Below are positions 28,536 through 36,249 of a stretch of 64,000 nt of DNA, piece by piece. Position 1 is the first letter of the stretch. Each line of letters starts with the position of its first letter. This DNA comes from Hyphococcus flavus (GTDB lineage: Bacteria > Pseudomonadota > Alphaproteobacteria > Caulobacterales > Parvularculaceae): the NCBI RefSeq assembly GCF_028748065.1, contig NZ_CP118166.1, forward strand, positions 3,301,501 to 3,365,500, given 5' to 3'. The notes beneath the pieces were generated by a model that saw only the letters and a program-made list of their open reading frames with translations, searched no databases and had not been told where the DNA came from. Position numbers and translations under genes: made by a program.

Positions 28536-29225
28536 ATGGCTGATCGTCCGCTCATGCCAATCGCCACTGCCGTCTGGCTGATCGACAACACGTCGCTTAC
28601 TTTCGATCAGATTGCAGACTTCTGTGCGTTGCATCCGTTACAGGTGAAAGGGATTGCGGACGGCGATGTGGGCGCAGGCGTGCGCGGCATTGATCCGATC
28701 ACGACACATCAGCTAACGCGCGATGAAATTGAAAAAGCGCAAGCTGATCCTGAGTATCGGCTCAAAATCTCGCGTCCCAAAACCATCGTCGCCGACAAGC
28801 CGCGCAAGGGACCACGCTATACGCCAGTGTCAAAACGGCAAAACCGGCCTGACGCTATTGCCTGGATGGTGCGTAATCACCCTGAAGTTTCCGATGCTCA
28901 AATCGGCAAGTTGCTGGGGACGACGAAAACAACAATTCAGGCCGTACGCGATCGCACACACTGGAATACAGCGAATCTGGAACCGCGTGATCCTGTCGGC
29001 TTAGGTCTTTGCACCCAGGTCGACCTTGACGCCGTCGTGCGCAAGGCCGCCGCCAAGAAAGCGAAACTGCAACAGGCCGATCCGCAGCAGGCGGAAGGTC
29101 CATCGCTTGATCCCGTTAAGGACGAAACGCCAGCCGAGGAACCAGCTGAAGAAGATACCAACAAGAAATTCGATCCAGCGAAAGTCTTTGCCGATTTCAG
29201 CACTGACTCATCAGAGAATAGCTAG
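28536..29225 (+). CDS. trcR: DUF1013 family cell-cycle regulator (TrcR-like)
   Basis: 229 residues. DUF1013 is an alphaproteobacteria-specific family; the Caulobacter-type member is annotated TrcR, a cell-cycle transcriptional regulator. Signatures are MPIATAVWLIDNTSLTFDQI, FCALHPLQVKGIADG, and the helix-turn-helix-like SDAQIGKLLGTTKTTIQAVR (about 114-133). The C-terminus is an acidic disordered tail. TTGGAGA precedes the ATG, and a 6-bp GC hairpin (28500-28516) lies in the leader. Its stop TAG overlaps the opposite-strand SDR stop in the palindrome CTAG. Confidence 0.87.
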   Translation: MADRPLMPIATAVWLIDNTSLTFDQIADFCALHPLQVKGIADGDVGAGVRGIDPITTHQLTRDEIEKAQADPEYRLKISRPKTIVADKPRKGPRYTPVSKRQNRPDAIAWMVRNHPEVSDAQIGKLLGTTKTTIQAVRDRTHWNTANLEPRDPVGLGLCTQVDLDAVVRKAAAKKAKLQQADPQQAEGPSLDPVKDETPAEEPAEEDTNKKFDPAKVFADFSTDSSENS

Positions 29226-30001
29226 GCTTTTTTCCTTGGCGCGCTGGCGCTGTTAACCGCCAGTTTGCCGCCATCAACATAAACAGTCTGTCCGGTGACA
29301 TAGGACGCAGCATCACTGGCAAGAAAAAAGACAACCTCGGCGACTTCGTCCGGGTCTCCGATACGGCGGAGCGGCGTCGCATCGCGCTCCCGGTCACGTT
29401 CAGAGTCTTCGGACATCTCGCCCTTGATTGCGCCGACACCGACGAGGTTCGCGCGAATTCCATGTGGCGACAGAGCCAGGGCCACCGCTTTCGTCAGCTG
29501 ATGCAGCCCGCCCTGCGAAGCCGCAAACGCCACGTGATCTGCGGCTGCAGTGACCGCTTCAACTGAACCGATATTGACGATGGCGCCCGGCGGTTCATTG
29601 GAGTCGCTATTGTCCAACCTTTTTATAAACTGTTTTGCGACTGCCTGGTTGATCAGGAACGCGCCGCGAATATTGGCTGCAACGACACGATCGAAATCAT
29701 CTTCGCTCGTCTCCAGAAAAGGCGCCGAAAACTGCTGCATGACAGTGTGCGCCAGAATATCAACACGACCATAAACATCCTTTGCTTCTGCAATGACGTT
29801 ATGCACATCCAGGCGCTTTGACATATCGGCGTGCACAAATGCCGCGTTTACGCCTTTGTCGATTATTTCTTCCGTAAGCGATTTACCGGCGGCTTCATCC
29901 GGGTCCGCCAACAAAAGATTGTCGCCGGCCTCTGCGAACCGGCGCGCGCAGGCCGCACCAACGCCTTTCGCGGCCCCTGTGACGATCACTGTTCTCTGCA
30001 T
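29222..30001 (-). CDS. SDR-family protein lacking the catalytic Tyr and Lys
   Basis: 259 residues from ATG 30001. The Rossmann glycine motif TGAAKGVG is at 8-15, the structural NIRG asparagine at 110, and the catalytic-site serine at 146 (VNIGSVEA). Where classical short-chain dehydrogenases have YxxxK, this protein reads FAASQ: Phe159 for Tyr and Gln163 for Lys, confirmed in the DNA (codons TTT and CAG). The usual PG after the active site is also altered (VGVGAI). It probably binds NAD(P) but should not perform standard dehydrogenase chemistry. The stop overlaps trcR's stop by CTAG. An upstream in-frame start at 30052 is less likely. Confidence 0.85.
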   Translation of the reverse strand: MQRTVIVTGAAKGVGAACARRFAEAGDNLLLADPDEAAGKSLTEEIIDKGVNAAFVHADMSKRLDVHNVIAEAKDVYGRVDILAHTVMQQFSAPFLETSEDDFDRVVAANIRGAFLINQAVAKQFIKRLDNSDSNEPPGAIVNIGSVEAVTAAADHVAFAASQGGLHQLTKAVALALSPHGIRANLVGVGAIKGEMSEDSERDRERDATPLRRIGDPDEVAEVVFFLASDAASYVTGQTVYVDGGKLAVNSASAPRKKA

Positions 30002-30125
30002 AGTACAGTCTTCCAAATAAAATGGCGGCGTACTTTCCCGTACGCCGCTCACTGAATTTTACACCATGTTGGTGCGATTGTTTATTTCAAAATCAGGCGG
30101 ATGAAAATCCGCACGCATCAATTTG

Positions 30126-30308
30126 CTAATTGAGCGTTTTACTTTGTGATCGCAGCTCTTCCAACTGATCCTTAATCTTGAGTTTCTGACGTTTCAGCTC
30201 CACTAGGCGAAGTTCATCATGTCCGGGATGTTTGCTTTCGGACGAAATCGCCGCCTCCAGCTCCTGGTGTCGCCTGTTGAGCGTATCCATGTGAGCTTTA
30301 ATCGCCAT
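30126..30308 (-). CDS. YdcH/DUF465 family small protein
   Basis: 60 residues from ATG 30308, with AAGGAGG seven bases upstream. Coiled-coil heptads throughout (ELEAAISSESKHPGHDELRL, VELKRQKLKIKDQLEEL); the RLVELKRQKLKIKDQL end is the DUF465 signature. Function unknown. Divergent from ubiX. A second, longer DUF465 gene lies at 31609-31950. Confidence 0.82.
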   Translation of the reverse strand: MAIKAHMDTLNRRHQELEAAISSESKHPGHDELRLVELKRQKLKIKDQLEELRSQSKTLN

Positions 30309-30463
30309 ATTCGGCCTCCTTCTGGCTGTGTGGAAACACTCAGGATTAAAACATGGGATGCCCCTTCTTGTCATCAACCCTTGTATCGATTTGAGTAACC
30401 ATATTGTCTTTGATGCAGTTACCCCTTGCGCTATAGTCTTTCCGACAACATATTGAGATTGTT

Positions 30464-31057
30464 ATGAAATCTCATCGCCGACTCATCATTGGCGTGACCG
30501 GCGCATCCGGCGCTGTTTACGCAAAACGCGCGCTGGAAGCGTTGCGGGAAACCGATGTTGAAACTCACCTGGTTTTAAGCCGGGCCAGCGAGATGACGAT
30601 TCGCTACGAACTCGACATTTCCGGGGCGGAATTCGCAAGCCTCGCCGACCATCGTTACGCCATTGGCGATGTCGGCGCGCCAATAGCTTCAGGCTCATTC
30701 AAAACAATCGGCATGCTGATCGCTCCGTGTTCGGTAAAAACCATGTCTGAAATTGCAACGGGCGTGACCAGCAACCTTCTTAGCAGGGCTGCCGATGTTG
30801 CCTTAAAAGAACGCCGCAGGCTGGCCCTAATGGTGCGTGAAACACCCCTGCACCTGGGGCATTTGCGAACGATGACACAACTTGCTGAAATTGGCGCGAT
30901 CATCGCACCGCCATTGCCGGCTTTTTACGCCGAACCGCAAAACATGGCTGAGCTTGTGGATCAGTCCGTCGGGCGTATGCTAGACCTTTTTGACATTGAA
31001 ACGCCGCTTGCCCGCCGATGGGGCGAAGATCTTGAAAAAGGGCGGCGCGATCATTGA
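30464..31057 (+). CDS. ubiX: Flavin prenyltransferase UbiX
   Basis: 197 residues. It transfers dimethylallyl to FMN to make prenyl-FMN for the UbiD decarboxylase in ubiquinone synthesis. Signatures: IIGVTGASGAVYAKRALEAL at the start, APCSVKTMSEIATGVTSNLL, and LMVRETPLHLGHLRTMTQLA. The following gene overlaps its stop at TTGA. Confidence 0.95.
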   Translation: MKSHRRLIIGVTGASGAVYAKRALEALRETDVETHLVLSRASEMTIRYELDISGAEFASLADHRYAIGDVGAPIASGSFKTIGMLIAPCSVKTMSEIATGVTSNLLSRAADVALKERRRLALMVRETPLHLGHLRTMTQLAEIGAIIAPPLPAFYAEPQNMAELVDQSVGRMLDLFDIETPLARRWGEDLEKGRRDH

Positions 31058-31566
31058 CGGCGAACGCAGAAAACCCCTTCTGGCGCTGGTCACTCGATAT
31101 TTACGGACGTAAGCCGATTGAACAGCAGCTCCTGAATCTACAGGACCAATGCGGTTTTGATGTGAATATCATTCTGTGGTGCTGCTGGCTTGCAGCAGAA
31201 GGTAAAGCCCTCACAGCAAGTTCACTGGGCAACGCCATTGAAGCGAAGCGGGAATGGACCGCCGAAGTCATCCACCCGCTTCGCGCCACAAGAAGGTATC
31301 TGAAATCAGTTCAATACGGAGGAACGAATGAGGACATCGCCAGGCTTCGCAACCACATCAAGGCTGCGGAACTAGATGCGGAAAAACATGTCCAAAATGT
31401 ATTGTTTGAAAGAAGCGATATCGACGCCCTGCCCGCACAGAAAAACAAGGAAAAACAGGCTTTCGATCACCTAACTCTCTATGCAAAATTGCTTGGAGCC
31501 TATCAAAACCCGGCATTTTCGGAAGATTTGCTTCACATTCTTGTCGATAATGTTTTCGAACAGTAG
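31054..31566 (+). CDS. TIGR02444/DUF2390 family protein
   Basis: 170 residues, helical. The start NPFWRWSLDIYGRKPIEQQL, then DQCGFDVNIILWCCWLA, fits the TIGR02444 family of unknown function. The start is TTG at 31054, overlapping the ubiX stop by four bases, so translation is coupled. Nothing else in it predicts an activity. Confidence 0.82.
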   Translation: MTANAENPFWRWSLDIYGRKPIEQQLLNLQDQCGFDVNIILWCCWLAAEGKALTASSLGNAIEAKREWTAEVIHPLRATRRYLKSVQYGGTNEDIARLRNHIKAAELDAEKHVQNVLFERSDIDALPAQKNKEKQAFDHLTLYAKLLGAYQNPAFSEDLLHILVDNVFEQ

Positions 31567-31608
31567 CAACATGGCCTAGCGCGGGGCGCGCTCTACCAGG
31601 GAAGGTCA

Positions 31609-31950
31609 ATGACGGACGATAAACCGCCTGAACATGGCTGCGGAAAGGCGGCAAACGGCGACAAGCCACAGACCGGAAAACCAGTAGCGAAACTGACAGC
31701 AACGTTGCTGACTTCAGAACGGTTTGAGGCGCGAGATGAGAATTTTGACGGCGCCAATGATGAAGCGTTGGTGATCCGTCTCGCGCAGTTCGAAGAAGAG
31801 CACCGCGACCTTGATGCAGCCATCACGTCGCTTGAAGAAAACTCACCTTACGAAAGGCTGACGATTGCGCGCCTTAAAAAGAAGAAGCTTCAAATCAAGG
31901 ATCTGATTCAGGAAATAAAAGACGCGATGCTGCCTGACATCATCGCATGA
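31609..31950 (+). CDS. DUF465-domain protein with N-terminal extension
   Basis: 113 residues. Residues about 50-108 are a DUF465 coiled coil (LAQFEEEHRDLDAAITSLEE followed by IARLKKKKLQIKDLIQEI). The first 50 residues are a polar, Pro/Lys-rich extension absent from the 60-residue paralogue at 30126-30308. It follows the TIGR02444 gene by 42 bases in the ubiX operon and converges on the GGDEF gene with only three bases between. Confidence 0.78.
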   Translation: MTDDKPPEHGCGKAANGDKPQTGKPVAKLTATLLTSERFEARDENFDGANDEALVIRLAQFEEEHRDLDAAITSLEENSPYERLTIARLKKKKLQIKDLIQEIKDAMLPDIIA

Positions 31951-31953
31951 CCT

Positions 31954-32670
31954 TTAACCTGCGTTCTTGCGCGATTTTACGTCATACATGGCGCTGTCAG
32001 CGCGCTCCATGGTCTCGTCAACGGAATGGCCTTTTATGATTTCCACCACGCCGCAAGACACGGACGCGGTAAATGCATCACCTTTCCATGAGACCGGCGA
32101 CGCTGAAACGGCGCGAGACAATTCTTCTGCTTTATGTTCCGCTGTCGCTTGATCGGCTTGCGTCAACAACAATCCAAATTCATCGCCGCCTAATCTTCCG
32201 AGTACGTCGGTTTGCCGAATATTTGAGGAAATGACACTCGCGATATGGCGCAACGCCGCATCACCGGCATGATGCCCCATGGAGTCATTGATTTTTTTGA
32301 GATCGTTCAGATCAATGAAAACGAGGCTGGCGCGCATATCGTACCGGTCAATCATCGCCATTGTACGGTCGAGTTCGCGCACGAATGCACGCCGGTTGAA
32401 AACGTCCAACAAAGGATCGCGATCAGCGAGTTTTTCGAGATTGCCGACCCGGTCGCGCGCCTCGGCCAGTTCCGCACGCAGTGACTGAACCTCGCTCATT
32501 AGCGCCGTCAACGCCTCGCGCACTTTCGGCGTCAGTTCAGCTTCCGGCACGCCGGAAATAACCGTTTGGTCCGATAAAGTTGTAACGCCCTCGCTGCGCA
32601 CTCCACCCGCTGCCGGCCTCCGGCCGACTTTAACGCCAGCATAGGCCTTTGACGCGTCGCCAATCTTCAT
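31954..32670 (-). CDS. Diguanylate cyclase with N-terminal coiled coil
   Basis: 238 residues from ATG 32670. Residues about 55-85 are a coiled coil (LMSEVQSLRAELAEARDRVG), followed by a full GGDEF domain (about 85-238) with the intact active site RLGGDEFG. The inhibitory I-site RxxD is present as RQTD, five residues before GGDEF, so product inhibition is expected. It makes c-di-GMP from GTP in the cytosol. There is no sensor domain, so dimerisation by the coiled coil probably keeps it active, as in DgcB-type enzymes. Confidence 0.92.
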   Translation of the reverse strand: MKIGDASKAYAGVKVGRRPAAGGVRSEGVTTLSDQTVISGVPEAELTPKVREALTALMSEVQSLRAELAEARDRVGNLEKLADRDPLLDVFNRRAFVRELDRTMAMIDRYDMRASLVFIDLNDLKKINDSMGHHAGDAALRHIASVISSNIRQTDVLGRLGGDEFGLLLTQADQATAEHKAEELSRAVSASPVSWKGDAFTASVSCGVVEIIKGHSVDETMERADSAMYDVKSRKNAG

Positions 32671-32973
32671 TTCGCTTCCCCAACGGTCTGTTTCCCAATG
32701 CAATGACCGTCACACGGGAAATGACCATAAACTGATTGCCAGCGTCCTGCTAGCGTTCGCACAGCAGCGCCCGCCCCTGGAAATCACGCAGTTGTGTAGG
32801 CGAAAACATACATCATTTCCGAGTGTTAATATTCGAATCACGGCTTGGCGCATTCGCCGCACGCTTCGCCGCAGGTCTCTTGTGACAAACGTCGCTGCGG
32901 ACCAGTTTGGTTTTTGCGGATCAGGTCGTGTGAAGTCCCCTTCTATATCGCGACCAGCTCCCGCGTCCGGTGA

Positions 32974-33022
32974 GAGGAGGCGCTAGTCCTCGCGCCCCCG
33001 TCTTAAAGGCTGGCGTCTCCTC
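32974..33022 (+). ncRNA. Structured purE leader or small RNA candidate
   Basis: The roughly 420-bp gap between the cyclase start (32670) and purE (33093) has no supported gene. GAGGAGGCGC (32974-32983) pairs with GCGTCTCCTC (33013-33022), one G-U, and AGTC pairs with GGCT inside it. Further hairpins upstream are GGCG/CGCC near 32848-32859 and CCGCAG/CTGCGG (32869-32874, 32895-32900). Some alphaproteobacterial 6S RNAs may lie upstream of pur genes, but I could not confirm 6S features such as the central bubble. Confidence 0.3.
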
Positions 33023-33092
33023 GTTCCGAACCTTTGCTTGCACCTTCCCTCCCCGCTGCTATAAGCGCCGTTTTTCTGCGGCGGAGATATTC

Positions 33093-33590
33093 ATGGCTGC
33101 GACCGGCAATCAGCCGAAAATCGGCGTCATCATGGGCTCGCGTTCGGACTGGCCGACCATGAAACGCGCTGCAGAGATGCTTGATCAACTGTCGGCGCCT
33201 TATGAGACGATGATTGTGTCGGCGCACCGCACGCCCAAGCGGTTGTACGAATACGCTCAAAACGCGAAGGCGCGCGGCCTGAAAACGATTATCGCCGGTG
33301 CGGGCGGCGCCGCTCACCTCCCCGGCATGGTGGCCTCGCTGACGCCGCTGCCGGTGATAGGCGTGCCGATCCAGTCAAAATCACTCAAAGGGCTCGATAG
33401 TTTGCTGTCGATCGTGCAAATGCCGGCTGGGGTCCCCGTCGCCACAGTAGCGATTGGCGAAGCAGGTGCGGCTAACGCCGGCATATTGGCCGCTTCCATT
33501 CTTGCAACAAATGATGACAAGCTCGCCAAACGCCTAGAGGAATGGCGTGAAAAGCAAACCGCTTCTGTTGCAGAAACCGTCGAAGACTAG
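33093..33590 (+). CDS. purE: N5-carboxyaminoimidazole ribonucleotide mutase (PurE)
   Basis: 165 residues from ATG 33093 (GGAG six to seven bases upstream); the longer frame from 32970 adds unrelated residues. It converts N5-CAIR to CAIR in purine synthesis. [33 protein letters not shown] and [18 protein letters not shown] are the class I PurE signatures. purK follows by 13 bases. Confidence 0.96.
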   Translation: MAATGNQPKIGVIMGSRSDWPTMKRAAEMLDQLSAPYETMIVSAHRTPKRLYEYAQNAKARGLKTIIAGAGGAAHLPGMVASLTPLPVIGVPIQSKSLKGLDSLLSIVQMPAGVPVATVAIGEAGAANAGILAASILATNDDKLAKRLEEWREKQTASVAETVED

Positions 33591-33603
33591 CGCTGCGGAC
33601 AGC

Positions 33604-34701
33604 ATGATCGTCGAACCAAATGGAACTATAGGCATACTCGGCGGGGGCCAGCTTGGCCGCATGCTGGCCAATGCCGCATCGCAGTTAGGCTTGCGCACGC
33701 ATGTCTTTTGTCCCGAGGAGAGTTCGCCGGCGTTCGAGGTTTGTGCGGGTATTACTGTCGCCGCCTATGACGACCAGGCATCGCTTTCTGCCTTCGCCAA
33801 GGCCGTAGATGTCATCACCTATGAATTTGAAAACGTCCCGGCGGACACCGTCGCTTTTCTAGAAGCGCAAGGCGCAATCGTCCGTCCCGGCGCAAAAGCG
33901 CTGAAAACCGCTCAAGACAGGCTGCATGAAAAAGAATTCGTCCGCGCCATTGGCGCAGATACCGCCGACTTTCATCCTGTTGATGATCTGAAATCTCTCA
34001 AAGCAGGTCTCGACAAGGTCGGCCGCCCGGCGATCTTGAAAACACGGCGTTTAGGCTATGACGGCAAAGGGCAAACTCGAATCACAACGGACGATTCCGA
34101 TCTCTCTGCGGCGTATGACAAAGCAATCGAATTCGCCTGGGCAGAGGTTGGGGCCGCACCATCGATTCTGGAAGGTTTCATCCCCTTTGAAAGAGAGATA
34201 TCCGTCATTGGCGCACGCAGCCATGACGGCGAGATCAGACTGTTCGATCCGGCTGAAAACGTTCATCGCAACGGCATTCTAAAAACATCGACAGTCCCTG
34301 CATCGACATCAGAAGAAACGAACGAAAAGGCGTTTACAGTCACCCGCAAGATGCTTGAGGAACTCGATTACGTGGGCGTCATCGGAGTGGAGTTTTTCGT
34401 CCTGCCGGATGGCGACATTCTGGTGAACGAATATGCACCGCGCGTTCATAATTCCGGGCATTGGACGCAAGACGCCTGCGCGGTCTCGCAATTCGAGCAG
34501 CATATTCGCGCTGTGGCCGGATGGCCACTCGGCGATCCGGTCATACATTCAAGCGCCGTAATGGAAAACCTGATTGGCGCCGAAGTGAAAAACTGGCGGT
34601 CACTGGCGCAAGAAAAAAATGCATGCGTTCATCTATACGGAAAGAGCGAGGCGCGCGATGGCCGCAAGATGGGACATGTGACGCGCTTGGCTATGAACTA
34701 G
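33604..34701 (+). CDS. purK: 5-(carboxyamino)imidazole ribonucleotide synthase (PurK)
   Basis: 365 residues. An ATP-grasp ligase that carboxylates AIR with bicarbonate and passes N5-CAIR to PurE. N-terminal TIGILGGGQLGRMLANAASQ, the ATP-grasp stretch ILKTRRLGYDGKGQ, and the metal-binding VNEYAPRVHNSGHWT are clear. The start at 33604 is 13 bases after purE; the longer frame from 33547 overlaps purE. Its 3' end overlaps COQ9 on the other strand by 11 bases. Confidence 0.96.
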   Translation: MIVEPNGTIGILGGGQLGRMLANAASQLGLRTHVFCPEESSPAFEVCAGITVAAYDDQASLSAFAKAVDVITYEFENVPADTVAFLEAQGAIVRPGAKALKTAQDRLHEKEFVRAIGADTADFHPVDDLKSLKAGLDKVGRPAILKTRRLGYDGKGQTRITTDDSDLSAAYDKAIEFAWAEVGAAPSILEGFIPFEREISVIGARSHDGEIRLFDPAENVHRNGILKTSTVPASTSEETNEKAFTVTRKMLEELDYVGVIGVEFFVLPDGDILVNEYAPRVHNSGHWTQDACAVSQFEQHIRAVAGWPLGDPVIHSSAVMENLIGAEVKNWRSLAQEKNACVHLYGKSEARDGRKMGHVTRLAMN

Positions 34702-35404
34702 AGGATCCACCGGCCGGATACCGCATCCGCGCCAGCCATTCGATCGGTTTTTTCGGATCGATATTCAGTCCACGAATTTTCGCTTTGGCTTTTTCGATCT
34801 GCATCACGTTTTCGATGCGCGCGTCCAGAAACGCCCTCGTGGCGTTTTCCTCTTCGCTATCGTCGGCCAGCCAACGTGCAAAGGTGCATGTCCACACGCC
34901 CGTCAGAATCCCGCGCTTGGAATAATAGTTGAAGTCGGTGGACTTATCGCCGAGCCCGCGCCAGATCGTATCGGCCGTCGACCAGGAGAGATTCGCCGCC
35001 AGCGGCGCATAGTGCGGCAGGGCGAGCGTCGCGGCGGCCCGGCGCGCCGCTTCCTTATGCGAGCGTAGAATGTCCAGCCTGGCACTTACAGCAAAGGCCA
35101 CCTTCTCGCGGATTTTGAGGCCCGAAAATTCCGGGGCCCTCATCCGCTCGCTCATCTCCTGATCAGTCATGGCCGACCAGAATTTCAGGGCGCTTCGCAC
35201 ACCTTCCGGAAACGCCGCTTTTTGGACAGACCTGTCGAAGCCTGCATCCCTCGCCGCCGCACTAAGCGCACCATCCGTCCAGCCGTCGAACGGCGCCCGG
35301 CTCAGTATTTCCGCCAGTATCGCTTGCCGGGCAGCCTCAAACCCATCGCCATCAGGGCTTTGAAGGGGTGTTTCCGGCTTTTTTGGGCTTTGTGTGTGTG
35401 GCAT
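34691..35404 (-). CDS. COQ9 family ubiquinone-biosynthesis protein
   Basis: 237 residues from ATG 35404; an upstream in-frame start at 35488 is possible but adds a non-family stretch. COQ9 binds lipids and delivers quinone intermediates to the hydroxylase COQ7. SRAPFDGWTDGALSAAARDA, the TetR-like helical N-terminal half, and the C-terminal STDFNYYSKRGILTGVW with TAD-type LADDS are COQ9 features. It converges on purK with an 11-bp overlap. Confidence 0.85.
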   Translation of the reverse strand: MPHTQSPKKPETPLQSPDGDGFEAARQAILAEILSRAPFDGWTDGALSAAARDAGFDRSVQKAAFPEGVRSALKFWSAMTDQEMSERMRAPEFSGLKIREKVAFAVSARLDILRSHKEAARRAAATLALPHYAPLAANLSWSTADTIWRGLGDKSTDFNYYSKRGILTGVWTCTFARWLADDSEEENATRAFLDARIENVMQIEKAKAKIRGLNIDPKKPIEWLARMRYPAGGSSSS

Positions 35405-35571
35405 TTTTACAGGCTTTCGGTGCGCCCGGTGATTGTAGACAATCGCCAGCGCCTTTGGTATAGGCCCCAACGCCTCAGGCGTCTGCATGAAACAGACGTC
35501 ATGAGCTGGTTTGTTGTTCGCGTCGCGGCCAGAGCCCGTGACGTTTTTATTTGAAAGGGAGGCGTGCCGCC

Positions 35572-35781
35572 TTGGTCCAGATCTTTGTCCGCGACAACAA
35601 TGTCGAACAGGCCCTCAAAGCGCTCAAAAAGAAGATGCAGCGCGAAGGGACATTCCGGGAAATGAAGCGCCGGAAATTTTACGAAAAACCGTCCGAAAAG
35701 AAGGCCCGCCAGAAAGCGGAAGCCGTTCGCCGCGCACGCAAGCTGATCCGCAAGCGTCTGCAGCGCGAAGGCGCGCTTTAG
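35572..35781 (+). CDS. rpsU: 30S ribosomal protein S21, TTG start
   Basis: 69 residues, [20 protein letters not shown] at the start. The start codon is TTG 35572, which follows AAGGGAGG with nine bases; the frame upstream (from 35551) contains that ribosome site, so it cannot be the start. The basic tail [20 protein letters not shown] is typical of alphaproteobacterial S21. S21 helps the 30S subunit select start regions. A terminator follows at 35841. Confidence 0.93.
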   Translation: MVQIFVRDNNVEQALKALKKKMQREGTFREMKRRKFYEKPSEKKARQKAEAVRRARKLIRKRLQREGAL

Positions 35782-35840
35782 GGCTTTTCTTCAAATAGCG
35801 CCTTAAGCTGCTATAAATATTACATTATTTAAATATGTTG

Positions 35841-35861
35841 AGGGGGCGCTTCAGGCCCCCT
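35841..35861 (+). terminator. Intrinsic terminator after rpsU
   Basis: AGGGGGC (35841-35847) and GCCCCCT (35855-35861) with a seven-base loop, followed by TTCGTTTCC. Located 59 bases after the rpsU stop. Confidence 0.7.
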
Positions 35862-35922
35862 TTCGTTTCCTGACGCTGCATCGCATAATCAGCTATCAAA
35901 TTCAGATTTCAGGGTCTTGGAC

Positions 35923-36045
35923 ATGCGTATTTTGACGATTTTGTTTGCAATCGCTTTCTTCCTGTCAGCTTGCGAGACCATCAAAGGCGCCGGTCGCGAC
36001 ATAACCAATGCCGGTGAAGCCATCGACGACGCGGTCGATAAATAA
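35923..36045 (+). CDS. Entericidin A/B family lipoprotein (40 residues)
   Basis: A 40-residue protein that starts MRILTILFAIAFFLSACETI. The lipobox LSAC places Cys17 as the lipidated residue, and the mature part (ETIKGAGRDITNAGEAIDDA) matches the entericidin pattern of a short amphipathic helix with small residues. Entericidins are small membrane lipoproteins linked to stress-related lysis. It has no obvious strong ribosome site. No immunity or partner gene is evident next to it. Confidence 0.8.
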   Translation: MRILTILFAIAFFLSACETIKGAGRDITNAGEAIDDAVDK

Positions 36046-36079
36046 CGCCGTTTACCACACTATCGCAGCGACTCTGCGG

Positions 36080-36106
36080 ATTTTCAGCCTCGAATCGGCT
36101 GAAAAT
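36080..36106. terminator. 10-bp inverted repeat downstream of the entericidin gene
   Basis: ATTTTCAGCC (36080-36089) and GGCTGAAAAT (36097-36106) with a TCGAATC loop. It is AT-rich at the base and lies 34 bases after the entericidin stop, so it may be its terminator, although no U-run follows directly. Confidence 0.45.
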
Positions 36107-36249
36107 AACGAAAATTAAGAATTTCTTTTTCATAATCGCCACAATATCCGCTGTGGTTTGTGGCAAATGGGCGCTTGTCGGCCTGTATCCGCCTCAATAT
36201 GGTTAATGCGATCCAGAAACGAGGCTGTAGCGTGAGAAGGGGAATAAAG

